From Tillandsia leiboldiana (Eukaryota; Streptophyta; Magnoliopsida; Poales; Bromeliaceae), in NCBI GenBank assembly GCA_029204045.2, contig CM055081.1, forward strand, positions 297,265 to 361,264: a stretch of DNA of 64,000 bases, in the 5' to 3' direction. Under the pieces are notes generated by a model, which worked only from the letters and a program-made list of their open reading frames with translations, ran no database searches and was not told the origin of the DNA. Shown piece by piece: positions 47,528-58,985 of this stretch. How positions within the stretch are numbered: position 1 is the stretch's first letter; each line of letters opens with the position of its first letter. The position numbers and the translations under genes are program-made.

Positions 47528-47901
47528 GGCTAAATTACAGAAAATTTTCTTCTAATATTTTGCTTTTTCACTTTACCCCCTGTCTTTTATAAGCCTACAT
47601 TTTGCCCCCTCGTAATTACCGAATTGTCTTTAGGGAGTAACGACATTAACAGAGGAGGTAAATTGACGAAAATGCGCTTACCTTATATTGAAGAGAATAA
47701 ATTTTAGCTTATTTTTTGCCATTCTTGAAGGGTATTTTGGATATATTTAATAATATTTTAAATTGACAGTTCACGAAATGGTGACGGCGGGGGTAAATGC
47801 ATATTTCGATAATTACGAGAGAGTAAAATGTAGGCTTTTAAAAAATAGAGGGGCAAAGTAAAAAGACAGAATATTACATGAAGGTTTTCTATAATTTAGC
47901 C
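47528..47901. mobile_element. MITE, GGCTAAATTACAGAAAA family, copy 1
   Basis: The ends GGCTAAATTACAGAAAATT and TTTTCTATAATTTAGCC are inverted, and the homology continues through CTTTTTCACTTTACCCCC against GGGGCAAAGTAAAAAG and TACATTTTGCCCCC. Copies are at 58346-58742 and, enlarged, at 26560-27215. Confidence 0.75.
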
Positions 47902-48307
47902 TTTGGAAAATTATAGAGGGGATGAGTTTATTTTCGTTTAATGGTACTCTCTACAATTACAGTAGTTAAAACTATGACTAATTTGAGCGTAATTCCAACT
48001 ACTGCATCTGAACCTTCTTGTACTATATTTGATCCTCCTAGTGCAGTTCCAATTACGGCAAATTAGATTCAAATACATAAAAATCAAATGACGGATTTGA
48101 ATTTGCATGCAGTGAGGAGTGCAACAATTGGAATTGTAACCATGAACTAACGGGTTTTGGCTTTCAATGCAGGGTGATAGCTCACATGACCAATAACCTG
48201 ACACGAAGTTAAACAGATTTGTGCTGTGCTTTAGCTTAAGCGGGTTTGAGTCGGAAACGGGTCGACCCGCGTAACGTGGCGACAACCCACTTAATATTAA
48301 ACCTTGT
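47902..48307. other. Unremarkable intergenic DNA
   Basis: Moderately AT-rich. A 115-codon minus frame (47938-48285) shows no domain and is not supported as a gene. Confidence 0.35.
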
Positions 48308-48805
48308 GGCTGCGTTTGGAATCGGATTAAGATAGAATTAGCTAAACCGGAGATAAGTATAAAATACGAAACTAAAGCGAAAAAACGTTTGGAATGGTTC
48401 CAGGAATAAGAGATTTTATATTTGGTTTAATAATGAGAAATAGAAAGAATAAAAAGAATAAGTTGGGTAAATTAGTTTTTTACCATCAAGAGTTAATATG
48501 TGATAAAGAGAGAGAGAGAGAGAAGAAAGAGAGATTTGTGATGATGAAAGTGTATTGGAAATAAGAAAAAAAAAGAGAGAAGAGAAAGAAATTTGTGATG
48601 ATGAGAGTATATTGAGAAAAAAGAAAGGAGAGAAGGAAGGATAGTTTGGTAAAAAAAACATATATAAAATAATGAATAAGAATCGTTGTTCCAACTTATT
48701 CTAGTTGTTTTGGGATAAGCAATACCAGATTGTTCCAGATGCGTTTGGTAGAATAAAAAAGATAAACTCGCTATTCCCGGTTCTAGCCCACATCCAAACG
48801 AGCCC
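48308..48805. mobile_element. Tourist-like MITE with internal duplication
   Basis: GGCTGCGTTTGGAATCGGA at the left opposes CATCCAAACGAGCC at the right. ACGTTTGGAATGGTTCCAGG and TTCTAGTTGTTTTGGG relate it to 21443-21844. The interior has a duplicated purine-rich unit (GATTTGTGATGATGAAAGTGT then AATTTGTGATGATGAGAGTAT, about 48532-48620). Confidence 0.65.
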
Positions 48806-49255
48806 TGTATGTTCAACAATCAATGAAGTTAAGGACTACTAAATTGAATCCAATACACCTTTCCCCTGTTATTCTGTATGATCTGAACAAGTTATTTTTT
48901 CTCATCATGGTTTTGTTTAGCTGCAGGTCTTTCATGCTTTTGCCATATCTCTCTCACCTGATTGATCTTTTACAGCAGAGGAAGAGGAAGTAAATAACTT
49001 CGCAGTTTAAGAGAAGAGATCGGCTAAAGCATCATCAAACGAGCCAAAATGCAGGCATAAATTTGCTAAAACTACAACACTTTTTTGTGAGTTGACTCTG
49101 CTCGGAATCCCCCTCCCGGAAGTCGCTTTTCCGACCGGTTGATCTTCTTTAGGAATGCGTCTGCTTTTCGATGCAAATGCTGAAACTGTTTCTTCTACAG
49201 CAAACAAAAGAAGGAACTGAAACATTGAAGGCGCTCGGAACGCCGCGTTCTCCGA
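48806..49255. other. 3' flank of the SPT2 gene
   Basis: Probably the minus-strand 3' UTR and terminator region of the SPT2 gene. No other coding signal is recognised. Confidence 0.45.
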
Positions 49256-52200
49256 TTACCGTAGCTTCTGTTTCTTTCGCATCCTCTCGCGCCTCTCCTC
49301 TTCCTCGATGAGGCGAAGTTGCTCCTCGTCCTCCTCTCTAGCAATCTTCAAACTGTTCATGGCATTGAGTATAAAAAAAAGAAAAAAAAAAACTATTATG
49401 AGCTGACGGAAATACGAAGGTGAACAAAAAACAGGAAGGAATCGGCAAACCCTGAGTCACTCTCGAAAAACTAATCCATATGGATTATTAGCGGAGTTTA
49501 CCTTTTGCGCTCTTCCTTCTGTATAACATCAAAACCGACCTCCATGTCACTGTCATCTTCATCTCTTCCTGCATATCTACTAGGATCATACCTGAATGGA
49601 GAAAATAATGAACTTAAAAGCCGTAAAACTTCCATTTTTCCCCCATGATTACTAGTAGATTTAGCATATATCACTTTCATTAAAAATGCGAAGGGTTTGG
49701 ATGATTAAGCTTTGATTCCCAGGAATCTGAACCAGCATAAAAAGAGGACAAAATTATTGAACTTCCTTTCCAACTTCTAAATGATGCTGCATGCTTGATC
49801 ATACAGTTGTCCTCGGTAATTTAGAGACCACGTAGTTAATGTCATCGATACATCAGATCTAAAATTACTTTTCCAGGAACATATTCCTCAAGAAGGATTT
49901 AACCCCGTGGAAATATTTACCTTCGGCTTTGTGTTACGGGATTTGTTGAAATATTCTCTTTATATTTCAAGCAAGAAGGAAATATTCAATATTCAGCAGA
50001 ATCAATAACCACACGCACACACACAGGGAGATGGTGATAGTGGTGGCAACGGCAACAGCAGCAGCAGAGCTGGTGAAGTGTGGGCAGAGAAATGGTGGCA
50101 GCAAAATATGGCAGCTTGGGCCGCTTTAGGCCTGTAAAACCACCTTGCAGTAACTAGTGATCTAATCCCCCAAGAGGTGAGAGACGTCGCCATAGTCAGC
50201 AGAGAATTTTTAGCTGTGACAACGTCAAAAGAGGATGGGGGTTATAGCAATGCCAGTGGTAGAAGGTTGTGATGGAGATGGAGGTGACAGTAGTGGCGGT
50301 GGCTGCATTGGTGAATGTGAGCAGCAAATTTGTTGGCAAGAGTGGTGGCAAATGTTTCTACTGCTAGTGGTGAAGGTAACAACATTCACAGGTGTTCTAT
50401 ACAGTAGTGCCAACTTGTAAAATATGAGGTTATTTCGACCATGTCTAGGTCGTCCTCTGAGAACCAAACATGGACATCTGCGATTTCCAATCCACATTGC
50501 CAAAAATTGTTGAACCAAACTAATGCTTACGAATATTTCTCAACAAAATAAGAGGGCGTGTCAACCACGGAGTACTATAAAATTAAACAACTAAGAGCGG
50601 CAATAAAGAACAATACCCAAACATTTTTCTGATCATTCCGATTGCATAATCACCATCTTCGTCCTCATCATCGAAATTCCTTTTCATTGGTCTGTTTCTT
50701 GAACGGTCTTCATGGATTCCATGTGAAGAGACTTTCCTGGATAGCTGCATGAGACAGCAAGAAAATTTCAGAAAAAAAAAAAAAAAAAAAATTGAGTTGG
50801 CAAAGGCTAGCACCATCCACCTATACAGAGTTCTTTATGTGGTAATTAGCAATAAAATGCATTCACAAACTGCAGACTACAATCTGTCAGCTTTTCTGGT
50901 ACTCGTATAAGTCATCTAACCTGAGATTTTGTAGAAGGCAGCGGCTGCTTTGTTGCTGCTTTTATTTTATCTGGCCCATGAGCTACTCTTTTCTGTTCGA
51001 CATAATGTTTTTGCACAGAAGACGGCCTTGCAGATACGACCTTCGTAGTAGGCTTATTTGCGACCACAGGCTTAACAGGGACCTTATGGGTTAAAGCTTT
51101 ATTAGCTGCAATTTGGCTGGACTTATTGCCACTCGCGCCATTGGGTACCTTTCTAGACTCGGTTGACATCGGCCTCTGTTTGTTCACAGGAGCTTGTTTC
51201 ACAGGACCCACTTTGCTATTATGCTCCTGCCTGTATGCGATAGATGAGTTCTTCAGTTTATGGCCATTAGATGCTAAGTTGGCGGGTTTGCTTGTTGGTA
51301 TCTTGCTCTTCAACGGTGCCTGGGCTGGTCGTCCATCTTCCACATGAACAGAAACCTGTATAAGTATTTTCTATCAAAGAACCTACAATCTTAAAATCTA
51401 GGCAAAAACATACAAAGACCCCCCAAACTTAGGCCGTTCGGAAAAGACCCCCCTTAAACATTACTTTTCTTTTTTTTAGACACTCCCTTAACTTTTGTTC
51501 ATTTAGATTTAAGTTGTTTTTGTTAAGTGAACCACGATTCTGTCAACTTTGATGGTGATTACCTTAAATTTTAGGGCATGCCCACATTTGAACTTCTGCG
51601 TGTTCCGTAAACAGTAACCAGCTGATAGCTAATGTACCATAAAATTTAACAGAATGCGCAAGAAACTGAGGAGAGTAACTCAAACTCAAACGTGTAAAAG
51701 TACACCCCCCCCCCCCCCCCCCCGCCAAAAAAAAAAACAAAAGAAAATAAAACTTGGAAAGTTTGTTTCAAAATGACCTACAGTTTAGGGCGTCTCCATA
51801 CATTTTTACCTAAATTTTCTTTATCAAATCATAGATGCTTGTACATTAGCATCCAAAATTTTACCAGACTTTGGAGTCGAAATGTTTCTAGGTGCAGCTT
51901 GTTCCTTTGCAGGAGAAGGAAGATCAGCATCATCTGATAGTAAAAATGAATAGTCCCGCATGTCTTTCAGCGTCTGCGCTTTCTTCTTTACCTGCAACAA
52001 TTAGATTCTCCGTATCATTACACCATCTACATACAGACAAATGAAGGCATATAATGTTCTATTATCCATTTATCCAAAGTTCATCTTTACCTCATTAACC
52101 ACTTTTGATTGCTGACGATGTTTGTGCATCTTTATTGTCGAGGATGAAGGATCCTTTTTCTGCAGGAAGGAGAAACTAAATTATTCTATTTAAAATGTGG

Positions 52201-53027
52201 ATCTACAAAATTTTGCGTTCACGGCCCACAGCACGTACATCTGAAGAGGCACTTGAAATTCTACCCGAAGAGGCACTCGAAATTCTACCCATTATATGCT
52301 TCGTCTCTCTAATCGAACGGCTTTCTTCGATAACACGCGGAGCAATTACAGGCTGTGATGGACCAAAAAAGGAGCCAAATCTGCAAAAACAAAGTGAAAG
52401 GCAAGGATTGTTGATAATACTAAAGATGATCAACCAACTCCAAGTAAAGATTGACAAAGAACATGCGCTTTCCATTTGACATGGCTAATACAGAGTGAAG
52501 AACTAGGGATATAATAATTTCTAGGCAGCATAAAAGATCTCCGTTGCAATGAAAGCTAAAAGAAAAACTCAGATAGAAACGAGCATCCACGCACTTTTGT
52601 TTTGCCACCGTCTTCTTATTGTCCTGTGAAGAAGACAAATTACCGAAGGTGCTTGCACCTTCTTTCTTCATCTTTTGTCTAATTTCGTTCTTTAGCTTCT
52701 CCCTTAGCTTAAGAAAATCTTGTTCTCCCTTGGTAGGCTTTCTATCTTCAACTTCATCCTCTTCCTTGCGCCCTGAAGCTTCCTCCTCATATTCATCATA
52801 ATCATACTCTTCCTCTTCATAATTGTCCTCAACTCTTTGGTGAAAACCCTGCAATAGGATTTGACAAAGTTTATTAATAACAACCTTCTTACTTAGATGA
52901 GCGCAACGCAGGAAGTATAAAGAAATAAGACAAAGTAGTACAGGACAACAATTCTATTAAAAAGGAAGAGTCTCTATATAATGGTTTAGTAGCTTACATT
53001 GCCATGATGGCTCCTCATTCTTTCCAT
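49256..53027 (-). CDS. SPT2-like histone H3-H4 chaperone
   Basis: Nine coding exons, high to low: 52998-53027, 52595-52848, 52239-52380, 52091-52159, 51845-51991, 50921-51355, 50617-50744, 49502-49591, 49256-49352; about 463 aa. The start encodes MERMRSHHGN, then an acidic EEEEYDYDEYEEE segment, a Lys/Arg-rich low-complexity middle, and the diagnostic C-terminal SPT2 domain: GMIRKMFGYDPSRYAGRDE, then DVIQKEERK and a charged helix ending RRERMRKKQKLR. SPT2 family proteins bind H3-H4 through this domain and act in chromatin restoration during transcription; in plants a link to rDNA transcription has been described. GRISSASS is tandemly duplicated in exon 3. The exon-5 donor (AAT|GTACAAG, 51844) is chosen because it keeps phase; the stronger-looking GTAAAA nearby would break the frame. 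A 5' UTR exon likely ends near 54937. Confidence 0.88.
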
Positions 53028-54937
53028 TGATCTTCAAAGGAGAAGCAAGCTTTGATTTGTGGTTGTCTTTCAGTGAGTAATGCCTATCATTAAAGGGAGA
53101 AAGTCACCAACAAAGATGAGAGGCATCAAGAGAAGCGAAAGAAAAGAAAAAAGATAAATATGAAAAATAAAACTTTCTCGTGTCATCAGAAGAAAAAAAA
53201 AAAAAAGAAAAAAGAGAGAGACACATTATGAGCGAATTTTCACAGCTGCTTTGGCCACTTATTACTAGTCAATATATTGCTGTTTGCACTCGGAAGCATC
53301 GCGATTTTTAAGTCGCCAACTACGTTAAAAGTATCGTATTTTGTCGCAACAGTTGAGCAAATTACAGGTATAACAGAGAAGGACAATCTGGGTAAGTGAG
53401 CGGCCAACTGAAGATGTGAGACCCCCAGGATTTGGAATAGTCCTATATATAAAATACAATAGGGCTAAACCTCTTAACCCGACTATAGCATTTTGGACGA
53501 TGGTTAGGCTCAAGAGATTAAGAGAATTAAGCGTGCTAAAGCTAAAATAGTTCTAGGATGGGTGACCCCCTGAGAAGTCGGCAGTCACCGTTGATATCAG
53601 AGCCAATCACCAGCCAGAAATATGAGATGGGTCTCGGCTGAGCTAGAGTTATACAGCGAGTAGAGCGCCGCTCCCCGGCTGATGACCATTGTGGGTGGAG
53701 CGCGGCTCCCCACAAACGAGAACGTCAAGGCTTAAAAGAGGGAAGGAATGTAACACCCCCAGTATTTGGAATAGTCCTATATATGAGATATAATAGAGCT
53801 AAATCTCTTAATCCGGCTATAGCATTTTGGGCAGTGGTTAGACCCAAGAGGCTAAGAGGGTTAAACGTGCTAGAGCTAGTATAGTTCTAGTATGGATGAC
53901 CCCCTGGGAAGTGGGCCGTCAGAGAAGATGTGTATGATCAATAAACTTCATAAGTTCTACGAAAAATATTAGTTTTCTTTTCTACGTAGCAAGCGTAGAA
54001 AACCTTTCAACCCTCTAGTTAAATTTTTCACATATATGCAAGAAATGGTAACTTCCTACTTCCAAATGACTTAGAAGTTCATTGCATCTAAACTTACAGC
54101 TAAAAGAAGAATTAAATAATGGTAGACTGCAAGGGAATTGAAACAGAAAACGTTAGAAAATCACACAAGATATTGAAAGAGGAAAAATTAATGGATAAAA
54201 AGAAAATTGTAAAAAAGATTTTTACAACAATAACAGTCGAATCATCAAGAAATATCAGCAAGTTTATACTAACATTTGGCACCCAAACATATTTTAAGAT
54301 TAATATGTAGATACTCTTATGATCTCTAATTAATGATTAAAAAAAAAAAGGACTCCCAACATTTTGCATTTGGATATTTGACAAAAGGTCTCATTTATGC
54401 AAGAGAATCAATTGCACTACAAATTCGATCCCTAATTTGTTTTTAGGCAAAAATCCTGTTTTTTTATCATAATATTTCAGCAATAAGCAAAAATAATAAA
54501 TTTTTTCGATTATATAACCAAAGATCAATACCAAGAAGCATCAATTCCCAATTTTCCCCTACATATTTTAAAGATCTAAAAACATCCGCTCACAGAGGAG
54601 AGTACCTTCATCGGACCCCCAAATTTGCCCTAATTTCTTTCAATTTCGTCCCCAAACCCTAAATCTATATAAATTACATGAAATCAGCCCCAATCCCCAT
54701 CAAATTCGCCGTTACAAAAGCAGATTCACAGGCACAAGAACCCCAAAAACCCAAATCTAAGCAAAAGTAGAGCTAAAACGCTCAAATCGAACCTCTTTAC
54801 AAATCAATTCGCAGCGATTCAACACCAATCGATCCACGATTCGTGTAGGATCGATCGACGAGAAGAGATTGAAGCAACTACGATATGAAATTAATCAAAA
54901 ATCGAAGGCAATCGAAGAGAGAAGGATCGTACCTGGT
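53028..54937 (-). other. Probable 5' UTR intron of the SPT2 gene
   Basis: A donor-like CCAG|GTACGATCC on the minus strand lies at about 54930, and the sequence beyond it is leader-like. The intron hosts the duplicated repeat at 53399-53910. The rest is AT-rich. Open frames such as 54119-54310 show no domain. Confidence 0.35.
53399..53910. repeat. Two tandem copies of a dispersed repeat
   Basis: ACCCCCAGGATTTGGAATAGTCC at 53420 and ACACCCCCAGTATTTGGAATAGTCC at 53754 start matching blocks that share TATAGCATTTTGG and GTGACCCCCTG- or GATGACCCCCTGG-type segments. Between them, GTTGATATCAGAGCCAATCACC resembles the primer-site-like or repeat junctions seen elsewhere. They are probably LTR-derived and the family is not named. 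Confidence 0.6.
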
Positions 54938-54962
54938 CGCGAAGGTGAGGGTTTCGTCGAAG

Positions 54963-54964
<2 letters not shown>

Positions 54965-55003
<39 letters not shown>
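54965..55003 (-). repeat. (GA)n microsatellite near the SPT2 transcription start
   Basis: About 19 GA units on the + strand, CT on the transcript strand, next to a GC-richer GGTTCGCGAAGCGAG palindrome. It is probably in the 5' UTR or core promoter of SPT2. Confidence 0.6.
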
Positions 55004-55004
<1 letters not shown>

Positions 55005-55008
<4 letters not shown>

Positions 55009-56697
55009 AGGGTTCGCGAAGCGAGAGCCCTTCGATAAAGTTACTCCGGGTATTTCAAAGTACGCGCTCTGTTATTTGACAATCGCAAAACGCGAGAGAA
55101 TGAATAATGACGTGAATCAGGAAAAGGTAGAGGTGTGGTTATATCAGGTGAGAACATGACACGTGGCGGCAGGAGGAAGAGGTAAGGGAAATTCATCGAG
55201 CGGATGAGATCTTACTGGTGAGGTTAGGATTTAATCTAACGGTCTATGATGAAAATGTTGAGTGAAAAATGTACAGAGGCCCCCTCAGCTATACGCGTTT
55301 TGAAATAAGCCCTATTTTGGTTGTAGTAGTTGCCTCTTCCTGCAACAACCTGGTATAAATTGAAAGTTTTTTTTTTTTTTTTCTTAAACAAAATTATTTT
55401 TATTTGAAAATAAATTTAATTAAAATAAATATAATTTTAATTATTATATTAATTTTTAAATTAATTTAATATTTTTAGTAATTTAATTATTTTATTAACT
55501 AATTATTTAACTATTAAATAATTAACTAAATTTGGAATTATTGTCTCATGCTTTTTTTCTAGGATATTGTTTCTAATTTAAAACAAATTTAATTAAAATA
55601 AACATAATTTTAATTATTATATTAATTTTTAATTAATCTAATATTTTGACTAATTTAATTATTTTATTAATTAATTATCTAACTATTAAATAATTAATTA
55701 ATTGATTTATTAATTTATTAAATTATTTGTGGTTAATTAAAATACTCATTATTAATTATTTTATTAATTGATATTTAGGATTATCTAACAATAAGTAATT
55801 AAAAACTTAAATTATTATTTAATTAATATTTTATATTAATTAAATATATAAAATATTATTATTTTAAAATTATAATTAATCTTATTATTACTATTCTAAT
55901 CTAATTATCCAAGCGCTATTTTTTAAAATTTTGAAAACAACACGATTTTCATCCAAATACAAAATTAATTTTGTTCGTGCTTATTTTAAGAATTATACCT
56001 ATATTAAAATTATGCAGTTCTTACTTATATCCAAATCAAACGCAGCTTCGAATTGAAATCTCCTTCTCTTATTTTGTTTAGAATTAAATAATTTTAGTAA
56101 AAATAATTTAATAACTTCATCAAACTCAGTAGTAATTGTATCAAATATATAACTTTAATTACACATTAATAAATAAAATTAAATTAATTAGTGATAAATA
56201 ATTAATACAATTATTAAATTTGCTAAATTAAATTAATTTTACTCAAAAAAAAAAATTGAGCTTTAAAAACAAATATTTTTTTAAACACTAGTTCTTTGTA
56301 GTTTAACATATGATTGAAAAGATCTTTTTCATATTGTATGATTGTATCCTAACTAAATAATAGACGATAACTTTCCAAAAAAAAAAAAAAATTCCTTACT
56401 TATTTTAAATGAAAAAAATAATAATATATTTTTATTATTTTTTAAAATATTTTTAATATAAATTATAAAATATGGCCTGACGGGACGGGAAATGACTAAA
56501 TACATCAATTTAAAATTTTACGAAGGCAAAATATAAATTTTTGAAAGTTAAAAAGAAATATTTATAAAATAGATTTTTGTATTTTAGTTGTAAAATAAAT
56601 ACACCTAGAAGCTCCAATAAAATAAATTAGTGTAGTAATCCGCGAGATGCGAAGCATCGATAATAAAAAAAAATAAAAAATATTAATAAGATATAGG
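55005..56697. other. AT-rich intergenic DNA
   Basis: About 55380-56260 is dominated by TAATTA and TTAATT motifs, with a near-duplicate of about 130 bp: 55400-55515 and 55570-55690 share AATTTAATTAAAATAAA and TTTTAATTATTATATTAATTTTTAA. No gene is seen. Confidence 0.4.
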
Positions 56698-57291
56698 AAT
56701 AATTGCCTGTGTACCCCTGAAATATGAATAAATATCTGATTTACCCCTCTTATTTTTTTTCTTTTCAATATACCCTTCATACGTTCCACCGTTATTAAAA
56801 ATATCCCTACCGTTTCCCTTTGTTAAGTTAACTATGGTTAAACTATAGTTAAATAATAATCGGAGTTGAAAACTATCAGATATACCTATTTTGTCCGGGT
56901 TTAGAGTTTAGGGTTTAGGGTTTAGAATTTTTTAGGGTTTTAGGGTTTAGGGTTTAGGGTTTTAGGGTTTAGGGTTTAGGGTTTTTTAGGGTTCTAGGTT
57001 TTAGGGTTTAGGGTTTAGGGTTTTTTAGGATTTTAGGGTTTAGGGTTTAGGGTTTTAGGGTTTAAGGTTTAGGGGTTTAGGATTTTAGGGTTTAGGGTAT
57101 ATTTGAAAGGGCAAAATAGTAATTACACATAGATAACGGCAGTTTCAAACGGTACACTAACAGAGTTTAACTTCAGGGGTATTTTGGAAAGAAGTTGGAA
57201 CGTAAGAAGGATAGTTTTAATATTAGCCTTCTAAGATGGGTAAATCTGAAAACAGGAAAATTTTTAAAGGTATGTAGGAAATTGTCCCTAA
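56698..57291. mobile_element. MITE copy 2 (family of 37463) carrying a telomere-like array
   Basis: It matches 37463-37913 on both sides: TAATTGCCTGTGTACCCC at the left, and AGATAACGGCAGTTTCAAACGG through AGTTGGAACGTAAGAAGGAT to ATTGTCCC at the right. The short middle of the first copy (after ATACCTATTTTGTCC, before GGGTATATTTAAAAGGGC) is replaced by about 200 bp of TTTAGGG-type repeats. Confidence 0.75.
56897..57098 (+). repeat. Interstitial telomere-like TTTAGGG array
   Basis: About 28 units of TTTAGGG or variants (TTTTAGGG, TTTTTTAGGG, TTTAAGG) run in one direction. TTTAGGG is the usual plant telomere repeat. The units are imperfect in T number, so this is an interstitial and partly decayed or slipped array, not a chromosome end, since unique sequence lies on both sides. 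Confidence 0.9.
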
Positions 57292-57437
57292 GATATATTT
57301 TTATAAATTTTAAAATAAATATATAAGAATAAAAAAAAATATATATCGACTGTGAAATAGTTTGATCTAAGAGCTGAAAATGAATTTGGTAGGACTGAGT
57401 GCTTGTTGTTGTCGATAGCGTAATAGCCGGACTATAT

Positions 57438-57598
57438 ATATATGATTTATATACTTTCAAAAATACAAATTTATTATTCTTGTGAATTATTTACCATAAA
57501 ATTTGTATTGAAATTCATGCAAATGTGCTTTTTCTCTATCTGTCTCTATGCTTGTATGGATGAACTCGTACTTTTAAAAATATATAAGCTTTATTATT
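57438..57598. mobile_element. Diverged MITE, AGAGCTTATATATTTTTAAAAG family, copy 3
   Basis: GATTTATATACTTTCAAAAAT on the left and ACTTTTAAAAATATATAAGC on the right keep the family's terminal symmetry, and TTTGTATTGAAATTCATGC stands where TTGAGATTTGTGC is expected. It is followed by (TA)n. Confidence 0.5.
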
Positions 57599-57615
57599 AT
57601 ATATATATATATATA

Positions 57616-58131
57616 ATAGAGCTAGGCTGGAATGCTATCAGTAGCAAATCGGCTCGTTTGCCACCTATTTATTTCCAATGATAGAATTTTCAAATTGATG
57701 ATCGATACCGTTGAACATGATTTAGACCATTTAAACTATTTATAAATTAAATTTTATACCTTTTTAATATTATTTTATAGTCCATCAAGTGGACCAAAAA
57801 ATAAACAACCGAGATCTAGTAGTCTTGTAACCAAGATCAAGAATATATATCTTATTTTAAATAGTTTGAAAAAGTTTCTAATAAAAATTTAATTAATTTA
57901 GAATTTTTTATACCGTTAAATTAGCGAAAGGCTTATATTTATCATTAAAATTATAAATTTTATAATATTTTGATTATTAGGTCAATAATGTTGAAAAGAT
58001 TTAAAATTTAATTTCTAAATACTTTCAGTGACCTATATCATGTTCAACGATACTGATTGTAGATTTAAAAGCTCCATCAGAAAATAAATTGATGACAACC
58101 GAATCGGTTTACTATTGATAGCATTCCAGCT

Positions 58132-58136
<5 letters not shown>
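57616..58136. mobile_element. TA-flanked inverted-repeat element, GCTGGAATGCTATC family
   Basis: GGCTGGAATGCTATCAGTAGC and GCTATTGATAGCATTCC-type ends in reverse (CTATTGATAGCATTCCAGC) form long inverted arms that continue through GATCGATACCGTTGAACATG against CATGTTCAACGATACTG. (TA)n lies at 57599-57615 and 58137-58193. A relative of 36316-36549, about 520 bp. Confidence 0.7.
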
Positions 58137-58198
<62 letters not shown>

Positions 58199-58345
58199 AG
58201 ACTAATATATTATCAATAGTATCAATCATTTGGTACTATTGAGTTTTCAGTCTAGAACGAAATAACCTGCAATTAGAATAATAGTGTTATTTTAAAATTT
58301 TATGGATGGTTGAATTTAGATTCAATATAATATATTTTAAAATAT

Positions 58346-58742
58346 GCTAAATTACAGAAAATTTTTCTGTAATATCCCGTTTTTTCACTTTGCTCCTTGT
58401 CTTTTAAAAGCCTATATTTTACCCCATCGTAATTACCGAAATATGCATTTACCCTCCGCCGTCACGATTCGTGAGTGAGCCGTCAGTTTTTTAAAAAATA
58501 TTATTGGATATACCCAAAATACCCTTTAAAAATGACGGGAAATAAGTATAAACCCCTTTCTCTTTCCTCTATTACATTTTCCCTCCAGTAAGGGCATTTT
58601 CGTCAATTTACCTCATCCGTTAACCCCGTTGCTCTTTAAAGACAATTCGGTAATTACAAAAGGGCAAAATGTAGGCTTTTAAAATATAGGAGGACAAAGT
58701 GAAAAAGCGGAATATTACAAGGACGTTTTCTGTAATTTAGTC
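58346..58742. mobile_element. MITE, GGCTAAATTACAGAAAA family, copy 2
   Basis: GCTAAATTACAGAAAATTTT on the left pairs with TTTTCTGTAATTTAG on the right, and CGTTTTTTCACTTTGCTCC pairs with GGACAAAGTGAAAAAGCGG. It ends about 240 bp before the TGD4 start codon, so it may lie in the promoter. Confidence 0.75.
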
Positions 58743-58905
58743 TTTAAAATATTACAGAAGAAAAATAATTATTTTAAATTTGAATTTAGATTTTAAATTT
58801 GTGTTCGGATATAAATTTTAAAATTCGAATTCGGGTTTGGGTTTGATAGTGGGTTTCGAATTCGGATTTCTGAAAATCCACCCGACGACCCGTTGACATC
58901 CTTGC
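58743..58905. mobile_element. hAT-like fragment in the TGD4 promoter region
   Basis: GAATTCGGGTTTGGGTTTG, GTTTCGAATTCGGATTTC and a closing CGTTGACATCC match the end of the element at 34857-35332. Only one end is present. A GA run (58944-58959) lies between it and the TGD4 ATG. Confidence 0.45.
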
Positions 58906-58985
58906 TCCAGCCTGATGAACTCTTGCACTTGGGCAGCTATAGATAGAGAGAGAGAGAGGGAGGGAGTGGTGTGCTGCAGGCGATA

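Noticed and set aside
56897..57098. A true chromosome end
   Set aside because: Unique MITE sequence continues on both sides and the units vary in T number, so it is interstitial.
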